Positions 18,527 through 28,252 of a stretch of DNA of 64,000 nucleotides are shown here, piece by piece. Origin of the DNA: an uncultured SAR86 cluster bacterium (GTDB lineage: Bacteria > Pseudomonadota > Gammaproteobacteria > Magnimaribacterales > D2472); assembly GCA_902591925.1 (NCBI GenBank), contig CACJCN010000002.1, forward strand, positions 172,418 through 236,417. Reading direction: 5' to 3'. The position numbers and the translations under genes were made by a program. Each line of letters begins with the position of its first letter. The first letter of the stretch is position 1. The notes beneath the pieces are model-generated. The model ran no database searches. It saw only the letters and a program-made list of their open reading frames with translations, and was not told where the DNA came from.

Positions 18527-20818
18527 CTAATCCCTTTTTGGAACTAGAACTTCCCTAGAACCATTTGAACTCATTTCTGAAACAAGTCCTGCCTCTTCCA
18601 TAGTCTCAATTAATCTAGCTGCTCTGTTATATCCTATTCTTAATTTTCTTTGAACAGCAGAAATTGATGCTCTTCTTGACTCTATGACAAAATTGACTGC
18701 TTCATCATATAACTCATCTTGTTCATCAGATGAACTTTCGATTCCAGTCCATCCAGGAATCGGACCAGTATCTTGATTTGAGGAAATAATTTCATCTACA
18801 TAATTCGGTTCGGCTCTTGATTTCCAATCATTAACAACTCTATGAACTTCGTCATCTCCAACAAATGCTCCATGAACTCTTACAGGCACTCCCACACCTG
18901 GTGGTAAATACAACATATCTCCGTAACCGAGAAGTTGCTCTGCGCCCCCTTGATCAAGAATTGTTCTTGAATCAATTTTTGTAGACACCTGGAAAGCTAT
19001 CCTTGTTGGAATATTCGCTTTAATCAAGCCAGTGATCACATCTACTGATGGTCTTTGAGTAGCAAGAACTAAATGAATACCTGCTGCCCTTGCCTTCTGT
19101 GCAATCCTTGCAATTAAATGTTCAACCTTTTTACCTACTAACATCATCATGTCAGCAAATTCATCTACGACCACAACAATTGACGGAAGAGTCTCTAAAT
19201 ATTCCTCTTCATCTTCATTTAACGGATTTAATATTTGCTTACCGTTCTTATCAGCATCTTGGATTTTTTTGTTAAATCCGGCTAAGTTTCTTACACCCAT
19301 CATAGACATTAATTTATATCTTCTATCCATTTCAGCTACACACCAACGAAGTCCATTTGATGCATCTGTCATATCAGTAATTACAGGGGTAAGAAGATGA
19401 GGAATACCATCATAAACTGCAAGTTCTAACATTTTTGGATCAACAAGAATTAACCTAACTTCTTCAGGATCAGACTTGAACAAAAGACTAAGCAACATCG
19501 CATTTAGCCCCACTGATTTTCCAGACCCAGTTGTTCCAGCAACAAGCATATGAGGCATTTTTGCTAAATCTACAACAATTGGATTTCCTGAAATATCTTG
19601 TCCTAGAGCAACACTTAAATTTGAAGGAGAAGACTTAAATGCTTTCGAAGAAAGTATTTCAGTAAGCCTAACCATTTTTCTATTATTGTTAGGTATTTCT
19701 ATTCCCACAAAAGATTTTCCCTCAATAACTTCTACAACCCTAACACTGCTCACCGATAATGATCTTGCGATATCCTGAGCTATATTTGTTATCTTGCTGG
19801 CTTTTGTTCCAGGAGCTGGCTGAATTTCAAAACGAGTAACAACCGGACCAGGCAATACTGATTCTACAGTGGCTTCAATTCCGAACTCCTCTAATTTGTC
19901 CTCAAGTAATTCTGCTATTTGATTTAACTCTCTTTCAGTTAATGAACTGCCATCATCAAGGGCTCTATCAAGTAATTCTGTACTTGGCATAACTGCTTTA
20001 TCTTTTTTTACATCAGCTATGTCATTAAGAATTTCTTTTGAAACTTCTTTTAAATTTGAATCATTTTTTATTGGAAGATCTACCTGTTTTGGATCAGTTT
20101 GAGGTTTTTCAACTTTTTTTTCTTTTATTTGTGGTTCTTTTGAAATCTCAGGTTTTGATTTAATTTTTTTGTCAAGGTTTCCTTGAAGTGAAACTATTAT
20201 TTTTTTTGATTTTGAAAATATATCAAATAATGATCTTTTAAGTAGTTCATATATTTTCAACACTATATTCGACAAAAAATTTACAAGAATTATTAAAATC
20301 TTGCCAATTTGATCTATAAAATTTAACCATGAAAAATTAAATGATAAGGACAATGTTGGTATTATTAATATAATTAAAAATATCAATGATCCTATATCTC
20401 CAAATATTGAAGAAATTGATAAAAATATTTCTTTACCAATAAATCCACTAAAATTCTCAAGAAAATAGAAATATCCTACTGAACAAAAACATATTAAAAA
20501 AAATATAGAACTAAAAAATCTTATAGCAGTTTTAATATTTGAAGGGTATTTATCCTCGTAAAATAATGTTTGTATAGCCCATACACTTCCAATAAGTAAG
20601 AATAAATAACTTCCGTAACCAAAAAGAGTAAATAAAAAATCTGAGACTGTTGCGCCTAAAGGGCCACCTAAATTATTTATAATTTCTGATGAATTTTTGC
20701 TGAAAAATCCTGAATCTGACGAATCGTATGACACTAATGAAATAAAAATATATAAAGAGAATGCCAATAGAAAAAAACTAAAAAAATTTAGAAAAGTTTT
20801 CTTAATATAAGGAGGCAT
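18527..20818 (-). CDS. ftsK: DNA translocase FtsK
   Basis: A 763-residue septal DNA pump for chromosome segregation. The N-terminus has about four or five TM segments (residues 10-190). A short charged linker rich in Lys/Glu/Pro comes next (about 205-260). The RecA-like motor has Walker A GTTGSGKS near residue 430 and Walker [10 protein letters not shown] near 553. [17 protein letters not shown] is the family block. The C-terminal winged-helix gamma domain (about 700-763, with [15 protein letters not shown]) recognises KOPS sequences. The linker is much shorter than in E. coli, typical of compact genomes. It diverges from trxB with a 76-bp spacer. Confidence 0.98.
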   Translation of the reverse strand: MPPYIKKTFLNFFSFFLLAFSLYIFISLVSYDSSDSGFFSKNSSEIINNLGGPLGATVSDFLFTLFGYGSYLFLLIGSVWAIQTLFYEDKYPSNIKTAIRFFSSIFFLICFCSVGYFYFLENFSGFIGKEIFLSISSIFGDIGSLIFLIILIIPTLSLSFNFSWLNFIDQIGKILIILVNFLSNIVLKIYELLKRSLFDIFSKSKKIIVSLQGNLDKKIKSKPEISKEPQIKEKKVEKPQTDPKQVDLPIKNDSNLKEVSKEILNDIADVKKDKAVMPSTELLDRALDDGSSLTERELNQIAELLEDKLEEFGIEATVESVLPGPVVTRFEIQPAPGTKASKITNIAQDIARSLSVSSVRVVEVIEGKSFVGIEIPNNNRKMVRLTEILSSKAFKSSPSNLSVALGQDISGNPIVVDLAKMPHMLVAGTTGSGKSVGLNAMLLSLLFKSDPEEVRLILVDPKMLELAVYDGIPHLLTPVITDMTDASNGLRWCVAEMDRRYKLMSMMGVRNLAGFNKKIQDADKNGKQILNPLNEDEEEYLETLPSIVVVVDEFADMMMLVGKKVEHLIARIAQKARAAGIHLVLATQRPSVDVITGLIKANIPTRIAFQVSTKIDSRTILDQGGAEQLLGYGDMLYLPPGVGVPVRVHGAFVGDDEVHRVVNDWKSRAEPNYVDEIISSNQDTGPIPGWTGIESSSDEQDELYDEAVNFVIESRRASISAVQRKLRIGYNRAARLIETMEEAGLVSEMSSNGSREVLVPKRD

Positions 20819-20894
20819 TTATATAAAATAATTAATTAAATAGTTATTATAGGCATAAACCATAACAATTTCTTTATATTCAATTATAATTTAG

Positions 20895-21833
<939 letters not shown>

Positions 21834-21835
21834 AT

Positions 21836-22819
21836 ATGTCTTATAAAGGTTACCTTGTCGAAGAAAATAATGGTGTATTTACCTCCTCAATTAAAAATAT
21901 TGATGTTCCAAAAATAGAATCAAATTCTGTAATAATTAAAGTACACTATTCTTCTCTCAATTATAAAGATGCCCTTGCAGCCACTGGTGCTAAGGGCGTT
22001 GTAAAATCATATCCTTTCATTCCTGGAATAGATGTTGCTGGTGAGGTTATTGAATCAACATCATCCAAGTTTAAGATCGGAGACAATGTCATAGCAACAG
22101 GATACAAGATAGGTATGTCTGTATTTGGTGGTTTTGGTGAAATAGTTCATTTACCGGATAACTGGGTAGTTATAATGCCAAAAGAGTTGGATTTTTTGAC
22201 ATCAATGTCCTATGGAACAGCAGGTCTGACAGCGGCTGCATGTATAAAAAAGATAACTGATGCAAAATGCACCGATAAACTTCCTGTAATTGTGTCTGGA
22301 TCATCTGGCGGAGTTGGTTCAGTAGCCATAGGAATATTGTCAAAAATTGGATACGAGGTTCATGCGCTAACAGGAAAGACTTCACACGAAGAAACTTTGA
22401 AAGAAATGGGTGCAAAAAAAATACTGGATCGTACTCAATTTATGTCAGATCCTGTAAAAGCCTTAGATAAAGGAATTTATTCTTCTGCAGTTGATGCTGT
22501 TGGTGGAGAAATATTAGCAAAAATAATCTCGATGATCTCTAATCATGGTGTTGTATCTTGCTGTGGTAATGTTGCTGGACCAAAATTTACAACATCCGTA
22601 TTCCCATTTATTCTCAGAGGAATTCAACTTTGTGGAATTGATTCAGCAGAGTCATCTATCGAATTAAAGCAGGAACTTTGGAATTTATTGTCAAATCAAT
22701 GGTCGCTTGATCTCTCAAACCAGACTAAAATAGTTGATATAACTGAGATTGAAGAAGAAATTGATAAAATTCTTCAAGGCAATCAAATTGGCAGAGTTGT
22801 AATAAAACATGGAGAATAA
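21836..22819 (+). CDS. acuI: AcuI/YhdH-family acrylyl-CoA reductase-type quinone oxidoreductase
   Basis: A 327-residue zinc-free medium-chain dehydrogenase/reductase. Marks are the N-terminal SSLNYKDALAATGAKGV, PGIDVAGEV, TAGLTAAACI and the cofactor loop VSGSSGGVGSVAI. E. coli YhdH/AcuI has nearly the same length and blocks. AcuI reduces acrylyl-CoA to propionyl-CoA with NADPH. In marine bacteria it detoxifies acrylate from DMSP breakdown. ATG at 21836 is 2 bp after the trxB stop; an earlier in-frame start lies within trxB and is unlikely. No other DMSP genes are nearby, so the role is inferred from family alone. Confidence 0.8.
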   Translation: MSYKGYLVEENNGVFTSSIKNIDVPKIESNSVIIKVHYSSLNYKDALAATGAKGVVKSYPFIPGIDVAGEVIESTSSKFKIGDNVIATGYKIGMSVFGGFGEIVHLPDNWVVIMPKELDFLTSMSYGTAGLTAAACIKKITDAKCTDKLPVIVSGSSGGVGSVAIGILSKIGYEVHALTGKTSHEETLKEMGAKKILDRTQFMSDPVKALDKGIYSSAVDAVGGEILAKIISMISNHGVVSCCGNVAGPKFTTSVFPFILRGIQLCGIDSAESSIELKQELWNLLSNQWSLDLSNQTKIVDITEIEEEIDKILQGNQIGRVVIKHGE

Positions 22820-22821
22820 TT

Positions 22822-22953
22822 ATGAAAGATGATTATAAAGAATTTTATGAGTCAGATGAGGCAAATCTTGATAGTAAAAGTGATGCAAAAGTAATATTAT
22901 TTCTTATTATTGTTGCAGTTGTCGCAATGACCTATTGGGTTGCTGTTCAGTAA
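22822..22953 (+). CDS. Tiny single-span membrane protein (43 aa)
   Basis: A 43-residue frame with an acidic N-terminal half (MKDDYKEFYESDEANLD) and one C-terminal TM helix (about 22-40, VILFLIIVAVVAMTYW). GGAG stands 8 nt before the ATG, giving a proper ribosome-binding site. It follows the AcuI-like gene by 2 bp and meets the SDR gene tail-to-tail. The family is not recognised. The good initiation signal and operon position support a real gene. Confidence 0.6.
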   Translation: MKDDYKEFYESDEANLDSKSDAKVILFLIIVAVVAMTYWVAVQ

Positions 22954-22954
22954 T

Positions 22955-23725
22955 CTATCTAGGCTTCATTCTCATACCAGAATCTAATCTTATAGTTTCT
23001 CCATTTAAGTAGGTATTTTGAACAATATGAACAGCTAAATCTGCAAATTCGTTTGGTTGCCCAAATCTATGTGGAAACTGAGTTGAATCTAAAAGTGGCT
23101 CCCTTACTTTATCTGGTGCAAGTTGCATCAAAGGAGTATCAAATATACCTGGTGCTATCGTGCAAACCCTAATTGCATGTCTGGCTAAATCTCTTGCCGC
23201 AGTAATTGTTAAACCAATTACACCAGCTTTAGATGCGCTATAAGCTGACTGACCTATTTGACCTTCAATACCAGCAATGGATGCTGTGTTAATTATAACT
23301 CCTTTTTCACCCTTCTCATCTGGATCATTTTTATCCATTAGATCCGCAGCAATTCTCATAACATTAAATGTACCAACAAGATTTAAATTAACAATAAATT
23401 GAAATGCATCTAGAGGATGGGGTGCCTCTTTCCCAAGTATTCTTCCAGGATAGCCTGTTCCAGCACAATTAACAGCGATATGGAGATGATTATATTTTTC
23501 TTTAATTAGGTTTATAGCCTCAACAACAGGCTCCTCTTTCATAATGTCCGTTGAAATAAACATTACATTTTCTTTACCTAAATTATTGATAATTTCATTT
23601 GCTTTATCTTCATTGATATCTAATATGACGACTTTTGCGCCTAAATTAACATATGCTTCGACAGTTGCTTGACCTAACCCGGATGCTCCACCTGTTACTA
23701 ATGCTACTTTGTCTTTAAGATTCAT
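22955..23725 (-). CDS. Short-chain dehydrogenase, HSD10/3-hydroxyacyl-CoA dehydrogenase type 2-like
   Basis: A 256-residue NAD-dependent SDR. The cofactor site is VTGGASGLGQA (residues 10-20), NCAG is the structural motif, and the catalytic set is Ser149, Tyr162 and Lys166 (YSASK). The region INTASIAGIEGQIGQSAYSA and the end GETIRLDSGMRM follow mitochondrial HSD17B10 and its bacterial relatives. Those oxidise short or branched 3-hydroxyacyl-CoAs in beta-oxidation and isoleucine breakdown. GGAG precedes the ATG at 23725. It is alone on the minus strand, back-to-back with the sigma-54-driven nitrogen operon. Confidence 0.9.
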   Translation of the reverse strand: MNLKDKVALVTGGASGLGQATVEAYVNLGAKVVILDINEDKANEIINNLGKENVMFISTDIMKEEPVVEAINLIKEKYNHLHIAVNCAGTGYPGRILGKEAPHPLDAFQFIVNLNLVGTFNVMRIAADLMDKNDPDEKGEKGVIINTASIAGIEGQIGQSAYSASKAGVIGLTITAARDLARHAIRVCTIAPGIFDTPLMQLAPDKVREPLLDSTQFPHRFGQPNEFADLAVHIVQNTYLNGETIRLDSGMRMKPR

Positions 23726-23790
23726 AATTTCTCCATTTAATTAGTGGAAATTATAACTTTTTTTTTGAAAAAGAATGATAATTAGATTTT

Positions 23791-23806
23791 TGGCACCTCA
23801 ATTGCA
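23791..23806 (+). promoter_or_regulatory. Sigma-54 (-24/-12) promoter of the torF-glnK-amtB operon
   Basis: TGGCAC (23791-23796), a 5-nt spacer, then TTGCA (23802-23806). The GG and GC pairs are exactly 10 nt apart, the hallmark of RpoN promoters. The start of transcription should be near 23817, just before a strong Shine-Dalgarno and the porin ATG. This fits NtrC-activated expression under nitrogen limitation. No clear NtrC site is visible in the short upstream spacer. Confidence 0.85.
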
Positions 23807-23843
23807 TAATATAAAGTGTGTACACATTTTTAAGGAGATATAC

Positions 23844-24434
23844 ATGAAAAAATTATTACTTTTATTAACAATGGTTTCATTGCCATCGTTTGCATCTGTC
23901 AGCGCTAATGTAACATTCGCTTCAGATTACGTATGGAGAGGCATGACACAATCAGATGGTCCTGCAATCCAAGGTGGATTTGACTATGCTGCAGATAGTG
24001 GTTTTTATGCAGGTATATGGGGTTCGAATGTAAATTTCAATGATGGCGCAGGTTCTGAGCTTGACTACTATTTTGGTTATTCAACTGAAATGGGTGGTGT
24101 TGGAGTTGATATTGGATATCTCGCATACGATTACCCAAAAAATGAAACTGGTTTAGATTTCGAAGAAATTTATTTAGGTTTAAGCATGGGTGATCTAGGT
24201 TTACTTTTTGCATCAGGTGTTGATGGTGCTCCAGATTACACTGAAATTTCTTACGGTGTAGGTCCTATTGGAATTTCATTTGGTCAATATGATGATTATG
24301 GAGATAACCTAGGAATTTCATATGGATTCTCATGTGGAACTTATGACTGTGGAATATCTTATACAGATTTTTCAGATGATGGTTATGGAGCTGACGAAGA
24401 CGGTATTGTCTTCTCAATCTCAGCTAGCCTATAA
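23844..24434 (+). CDS. TorF-family putative outer-membrane porin
   Basis: A 196-residue outer-membrane protein. A signal peptide (about 1-17, ending SFA) precedes SANVTFASDYVWRGMTQSDG, the typical opening of the TorF/Gcw_chp putative porin family. Repeated amphipathic strands follow (GFYAGIWGSNVNF, GISFGQYDDYGDNLGISYG). AAGGAG lies 8 nt before the ATG at 23844, one of the strongest ribosome-binding sites in the window. It is first in an operon with glnK and amtB behind a sigma-54 promoter. Its likely job is outer-membrane entry of a nitrogen compound during nitrogen shortage. The substrate is not shown. Confidence 0.85.
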   Translation: MKKLLLLLTMVSLPSFASVSANVTFASDYVWRGMTQSDGPAIQGGFDYAADSGFYAGIWGSNVNFNDGAGSELDYYFGYSTEMGGVGVDIGYLAYDYPKNETGLDFEEIYLGLSMGDLGLLFASGVDGAPDYTEISYGVGPIGISFGQYDDYGDNLGISYGFSCGTYDCGISYTDFSDDGYGADEDGIVFSISASL

Positions 24435-24442
24435 GATAAGAC

Positions 24443-24781
24443 ATGAAATTAGTAAGTGCAATTATTAAGCCTTTTAAGCTTCAGGAAGTTAGAGAATCAC
24501 TGGTTAGTGCCGGTATTGAAGGTCTAACCATTTCTGAAGTAAAGGGTTATGGAAGACAGAAAGGTCATACCGAAATGTATAGAGGTGCCGAATACTCTGT
24601 TGATACATTGCCTAAAATTAGACTTGATATTCTAATTGTTGATGAAAATCTTGATCATGTTACTGATGTACTTCTCAAATCAGCTGCAACAGGAAAAATT
24701 GGCGATGGAAAAATTTTTGTAACTACTATTGATGATGTTATTAGAATCAGAACTGGTGAAACTGGCTCTGAGGCTATTTAA
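24443..24781 (+). CDS. glnK: PII nitrogen-regulatory protein
   Basis: A 112-residue PII signal protein, trimeric in the cytoplasm, sensing ATP/ADP and 2-oxoglutarate. The T-loop MYRGAEYSVD carries Tyr51, the residue uridylylated by GlnD. KIGDGKIFV is the C-terminal signature. Its position 23 bp before amtB identifies it as the GlnK type, which plugs the AmtB channel when nitrogen is plentiful. It follows the TorF-like porin by 8 bp in the same sigma-54 operon. Confidence 0.97.
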   Translation: MKLVSAIIKPFKLQEVRESLVSAGIEGLTISEVKGYGRQKGHTEMYRGAEYSVDTLPKIRLDILIVDENLDHVTDVLLKSAATGKIGDGKIFVTTIDDVIRIRTGETGSEAI

Positions 24782-24804
24782 ATTAATTATAAAAAGGAGA
24801 GAAA

Positions 24805-26067
24805 ATGGAAGAAATTAAATTTGCACTAGATACATTCTATGCAGTTATGGCTGGTGCCCTTGTTATGTGGATGGCAGCTGGATTTACTATGCTTGAGGCA
24901 GGTATGGTTCAAAAGAAAGATGTATCGGAAATTGTTACAAAAAACCTAGGTCTTTATTCAATTGCATGTATTATGTATTTGATCTGTGGTTTTGCACTTA
25001 TGTATTCTGGAAGTAGCTACTTTAGTGGATTGTTCCCTAATTTAGGAACTTCTTGGAGTTTATCAATGGCTACAGAAGCTGATCCAATGATGTATCAGTC
25101 TGGAGGTTCAGTAGAAGGAGGAGATTTTGTTGGGTACTATTCTCATCAAGCAGACTTCTTTTTCCAAGTAGTTTTTGTTGCAACTGCTATGTCAATTGTG
25201 TCAGGAGCTGTTGCAGGTAGAATGAAGATGTTGCCTTTCTTTTTGTTTGCTATTGTTCTAACCGGTTTTATATATCCTACTCAAGGATATTGGAATTGGG
25301 GTGGTGGTTTTGAAGAACTAGGAATTGCTTACTCAGATTATGCCGGTTCAGGAACCGTTCATTTATGTGGTGCTGCTGCTGCATTAGCAGTTGTTACAGT
25401 TCTAGGTCCTAGAAATGGCAAATATGCTTATGACGGCACTCCAAACTTAATGCCTGGTTCGAATATCCCTATGGCCGCACTAGGTGCATGGATTTTATGG
25501 TTAGGTTGGTTTGGATTTAATGGCGGTTCTGAGCTTAAAGTCTCAGAAGTTAGTAGTGCTACTGCAGTTAGCCAAGTATTCTTAAATACAAATTTGGCTG
25601 CAGCTGGTGGAGTTTTAGCAGCTATGTTCATGAGTTTAGCTGTGACAGGCAAAATGGATGTAACAATGGCTATAAATGGAGCTATTGCTGGTTTAGTTTC
25701 AATTACAGCTGACCCACTTAGTCCTTCCGCAGGTACTGCTGTAATAGTTGGTGCTATTGGTGGAGCTATTGTTTACGCTTCAATTGTATTTCTTGAAAAA
25801 GCAGGTATAGATGATCCTGTAGGTGCGATATCTGCTCACGGAACAGTTGGAATTTGGGGTGTTCTTGTAGTTTCCTTAACAGGCGGCGCATCATTTGGCG
25901 GACAACTAATAGGTGTTCTTATGATTGCTGGATTTACATATCTTGCAAGTTTGGGAACAATTCTTCTTATAAACAAGGCAATGCCAATTAGAGCATCAGA
26001 TGCCGAACAAGAAGCTGGTCTCGATATCTCTGAGGTAGGTATAGAAGCTTATCCAGAGTTTAAATAA
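24805..26067 (+). CDS. amtB: Ammonium transporter AmtB
   Basis: A 420-residue Amt channel with about 11 TM helices. Marks are AAGFTMLEAGMVQKK at the start, DYAGSGTVHLCGAAAAL (the first pore His region), GAWILWLGWFGFNGGS, and SAHGTVGIWGVL (the second pore His). It conducts ammonium into the cytoplasm and is inhibited by GlnK. AAGGAG precedes the ATG by 7 nt. There is no cleavable signal peptide of the E. coli type. It is last in the porin-glnK-amtB operon and is followed by a strong terminator. Confidence 0.98.
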   Translation: MEEIKFALDTFYAVMAGALVMWMAAGFTMLEAGMVQKKDVSEIVTKNLGLYSIACIMYLICGFALMYSGSSYFSGLFPNLGTSWSLSMATEADPMMYQSGGSVEGGDFVGYYSHQADFFFQVVFVATAMSIVSGAVAGRMKMLPFFLFAIVLTGFIYPTQGYWNWGGGFEELGIAYSDYAGSGTVHLCGAAAALAVVTVLGPRNGKYAYDGTPNLMPGSNIPMAALGAWILWLGWFGFNGGSELKVSEVSSATAVSQVFLNTNLAAAGGVLAAMFMSLAVTGKMDVTMAINGAIAGLVSITADPLSPSAGTAVIVGAIGGAIVYASIVFLEKAGIDDPVGAISAHGTVGIWGVLVVSLTGGASFGGQLIGVLMIAGFTYLASLGTILLINKAMPIRASDAEQEAGLDISEVGIEAYPEFK

Positions 26068-26127
26068 TTTAATAATTATGACTGTCATAGTGCTCCCCCA
26101 ATAACTAAGTCAGAATATTAAATTTTT

Positions 26128-26163
26128 AGAGAAGAGTTACGAAAGTAACTCTTCTCTTTTTTT
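26128..26163 (+). terminator. Intrinsic terminator of the nitrogen operon
   Basis: A perfect 13-bp stem (26128-26140 with 26145-26157), a GAAA tetraloop and a run of seven T on the plus strand. It ends the porin-glnK-amtB transcript and overlaps the stop codon of the convergent acyltransferase gene by two bases. The minus-strand side lacks a U-tract, so it works in one direction. Confidence 0.95.
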
Positions 26164-27271
26164 ATGAATCAATTGTCGGGTTGCTATATTGATTAAGTAA
26201 ATATGGTTCCATTTCTTCAGGTATTTGTTTTAGTCTTTTACTCAAATATTCTTTAGCCTCATTAACTTCATGTAATTCGAAATCGCTCCTATTTAATTTT
26301 CCCTGCATTATTGCAGCTGCATAATTTGTTGGATGTAGTTTGTAGGATTTTTTAATTTCATCAGTGATCTGATTAGAGCAATCTTCATAGGAATCCGAAT
26401 TAAATATAATCTGTTTTCCAATACTTAAATGAACATCACCTTTTTGACCACCTATACCCTCAAAAATACTCTTTAAGTCTTCTTTCCTATCCTTTTCATA
26501 ATATTTATTCAGATCAGTAAAATATAGTTCTTGTGCTTTGAGAATATCATTAGGATCTTTCTCATAAGATATTGAAACTGGAATAACATTAAGATTATTT
26601 AAGTACTCGTTAATTGGAGTCTTCTTTCTACCATTTAAATGAATCATCTTTATGACTGATGGGTCCGTGTAATCAATTCCATCCTTTGATCTTCCTTGTT
26701 TTTGTGCAATCCATACAGATTTATTATTTTTAATAGCATTAAATATAAATTCTGATGCTAAGTTAAGACTTTTATATACGTCTCTTTTAGATTTATCGCT
26801 TCTATCGATAATAAAACTTTTGTTAAGTCTCATTAGGTCAGACGCCCACTGTTCTTGTAATAAATTATTTCCTACTGCGTTATATGTTGTCTCGAAATGA
26901 TTTTGATGCAATGTCAAATTTAAAAGTGCTGAATCTAAAGTTATATCTCTATGATTTGCGATAAAAAGGTATCCTCTAGCTAATTCTATATTTTCTATCC
27001 CTGATACTGAAAATTTATTTACAGATTTTTTAATTACGCCTGACACTATTGATTCAAACTCATTCTGATATTCGATAACAGTATTAATGTTTTTTACTTT
27101 ATTTTTAAGAACGAAACTTAATATTTTCCTAGAAAAAGGTATAAATCTAATTTTATTGAATCTACCTGTTGAGAAAAGCATTTTAAGAAATCTTCTATTA
27201 TTCGAGAGATTAATCAGAACCTGATTAACTTCTTCATCTTGATATGGTCTTATGGAATCAAATTTTTTCAC
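26162..27271 (-). CDS. Lysophospholipid/glycerolipid acyltransferase-like protein
   Basis: A 369-residue protein with a PlsC-type acyltransferase core. IANHRDITLDSALL carries the H-x4-D catalytic motif (about residues 106-111), SFIIDRSDKSKRD follows, and WIAQKQGRSKDG corresponds to the glycerophosphate-binding EGTR-like block. It is longer than PlsC and lacks an obvious TM helix, resembling soluble or peripheral glycerol acyltransferases. The expected job is transfer of an acyl chain to a glycerophospholipid precursor. The start is GTG at 27271. It diverges from the GDPD gene by 64 bp, pairing a lipid-building with a lipid-degrading enzyme. Confidence 0.8.
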   Translation of the reverse strand: MKKFDSIRPYQDEEVNQVLINLSNNRRFLKMLFSTGRFNKIRFIPFSRKILSFVLKNKVKNINTVIEYQNEFESIVSGVIKKSVNKFSVSGIENIELARGYLFIANHRDITLDSALLNLTLHQNHFETTYNAVGNNLLQEQWASDLMRLNKSFIIDRSDKSKRDVYKSLNLASEFIFNAIKNNKSVWIAQKQGRSKDGIDYTDPSVIKMIHLNGRKKTPINEYLNNLNVIPVSISYEKDPNDILKAQELYFTDLNKYYEKDRKEDLKSIFEGIGGQKGDVHLSIGKQIIFNSDSYEDCSNQITDEIKKSYKLHPTNYAAAIMQGKLNRSDFELHEVNEAKEYLSKRLKQIPEEMEPYLLNQYSNPTIDS

Positions 27272-27335
27272 TAGAAATGCTTTAAATTCATTTTAGATGC
27301 ATATTTTACATTAATAATGTATACAATATCGATGA

Positions 27336-28070
27336 ATGAAAACTTATCTAGATTACAAGGGTTTAGCGGTTTTAGCTCACAGAGGTGGAGCAGATGAGTC
27401 TCCAGAGAATACATTAGAGTCATTTGAATACTCTACATCTCTAGGATGTAAATTTATTGAAACTGACGTTCAAGTCTCGTCTGATGGCGTGCCATACATA
27501 TTTCATGACGATGATTTAAAAAGAATATGTAATATTGACAGAAAGTTTGATTCTCTTTCTAGCAAGGAAATTGATCAGCTCAGAATATTTGGTGATCATA
27601 AAATACCAAAACTAATTAATGCCCTCAATGAATTTCCTTCAATATCATTTCAAATTGATTTTAAAACAAATGAAGTTGTTGATCCCGCTCTAAAGGTGAT
27701 AGCAGATGTAGATGCCTTTAATAGAGTATGTATTGCAAGTTTTAATAGCAAGCGTTTGATGGGGGTAAGAAATAGTTTTCCAAATCTGTGTATCTCTATG
27801 GGTCCAAATGAGGTTGCAAAAATACTTTTATCCAGTTTTAGTTTATATCAAGGAAATGTGCCAGGTGACTGTCTTCAAATTCCAATGAGATATTATGGTG
27901 TAAAAGTTGTTACAAGAAGGTTTGTAAATTTCTTAAAGACAAAAGGTCTTAAAATTATGGTTTGGACAATTAATGATGTTAAAACTTTCAAATATTTAAT
28001 TGATTTAGAGGTGGATGGGATTATTACAGATAGACCAAAACTATTATTTGAAACACTTCAAAAATCTTAA
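27336..28070 (+). CDS. Glycerophosphodiester phosphodiesterase
   Basis: A 244-residue GDPD-family TIM-barrel enzyme that cleaves glycerophosphodiesters to glycerol-3-phosphate and an alcohol. It starts with the catalytic AHRGGADESPENTLESF. FIETDVQVSSDGVPYIFHDD holds the metal-binding Glu/Asp and second His. VWTINDVKTFKYLIDLEVDGIITDRP is the family's C-terminal block. There is no signal peptide, so it is cytoplasmic like UgpQ. It recovers phosphate and glycerol from phospholipid headgroups, in line with the phosphorus theme. It converges with the small membrane gene, overlapping by 4 bp. Confidence 0.93.
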   Translation: MKTYLDYKGLAVLAHRGGADESPENTLESFEYSTSLGCKFIETDVQVSSDGVPYIFHDDDLKRICNIDRKFDSLSSKEIDQLRIFGDHKIPKLINALNEFPSISFQIDFKTNEVVDPALKVIADVDAFNRVCIASFNSKRLMGVRNSFPNLCISMGPNEVAKILLSSFSLYQGNVPGDCLQIPMRYYGVKVVTRRFVNFLKTKGLKIMVWTINDVKTFKYLIDLEVDGIITDRPKLLFETLQKS

Positions 28071-28252
28071 AGATTCTTTTTTAAAAATCTTGTGATGACA
28101 GCATACATTGGGATTATTATTGCTGTGGTGATGAGTAACTCAATCCCAGTACTAAAATCCATAAGACTTCTTATAAATGGAGCAATTACAAAGGCTGTTA
28201 TTGCACCTAATATGCTATAAAATATTATTGATTTTGTACTAAATAACTTCAT
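28067..28252 (-). CDS. Small two-span membrane protein (61 aa)
   Basis: 61 residues with two hydrophobic helices (about 8-27 and 35-55) and a basic tail ending ITRFLKKNL. It starts ATG inside the end of the UMF1-type transporter gene (14-bp overlap), so translation is probably coupled. I do not recognise a family. It could be a small accessory subunit of that transporter. Its overlap and its hydrophobic composition argue for a real gene. Confidence 0.6.
   Translation of the reverse strand: MKLFSTKSIIFYSILGAITAFVIAPFIRSLMDFSTGIELLITTAIIIPMYAVITRFLKKNL

Noticed and set aside
23817..23826. TGTGTACACA perfect palindrome near the sigma-54 transcription start
   Set aside because: It lies downstream of the promoter and does not resemble an NtrC site (GCAC-N7-GTGC); ten bases can arise by chance.
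26085..26097. CTGTCATAG resembling a Pho-box half site after amtB
   Set aside because: A single half site between a stop codon and a terminator, not upstream of any gene.
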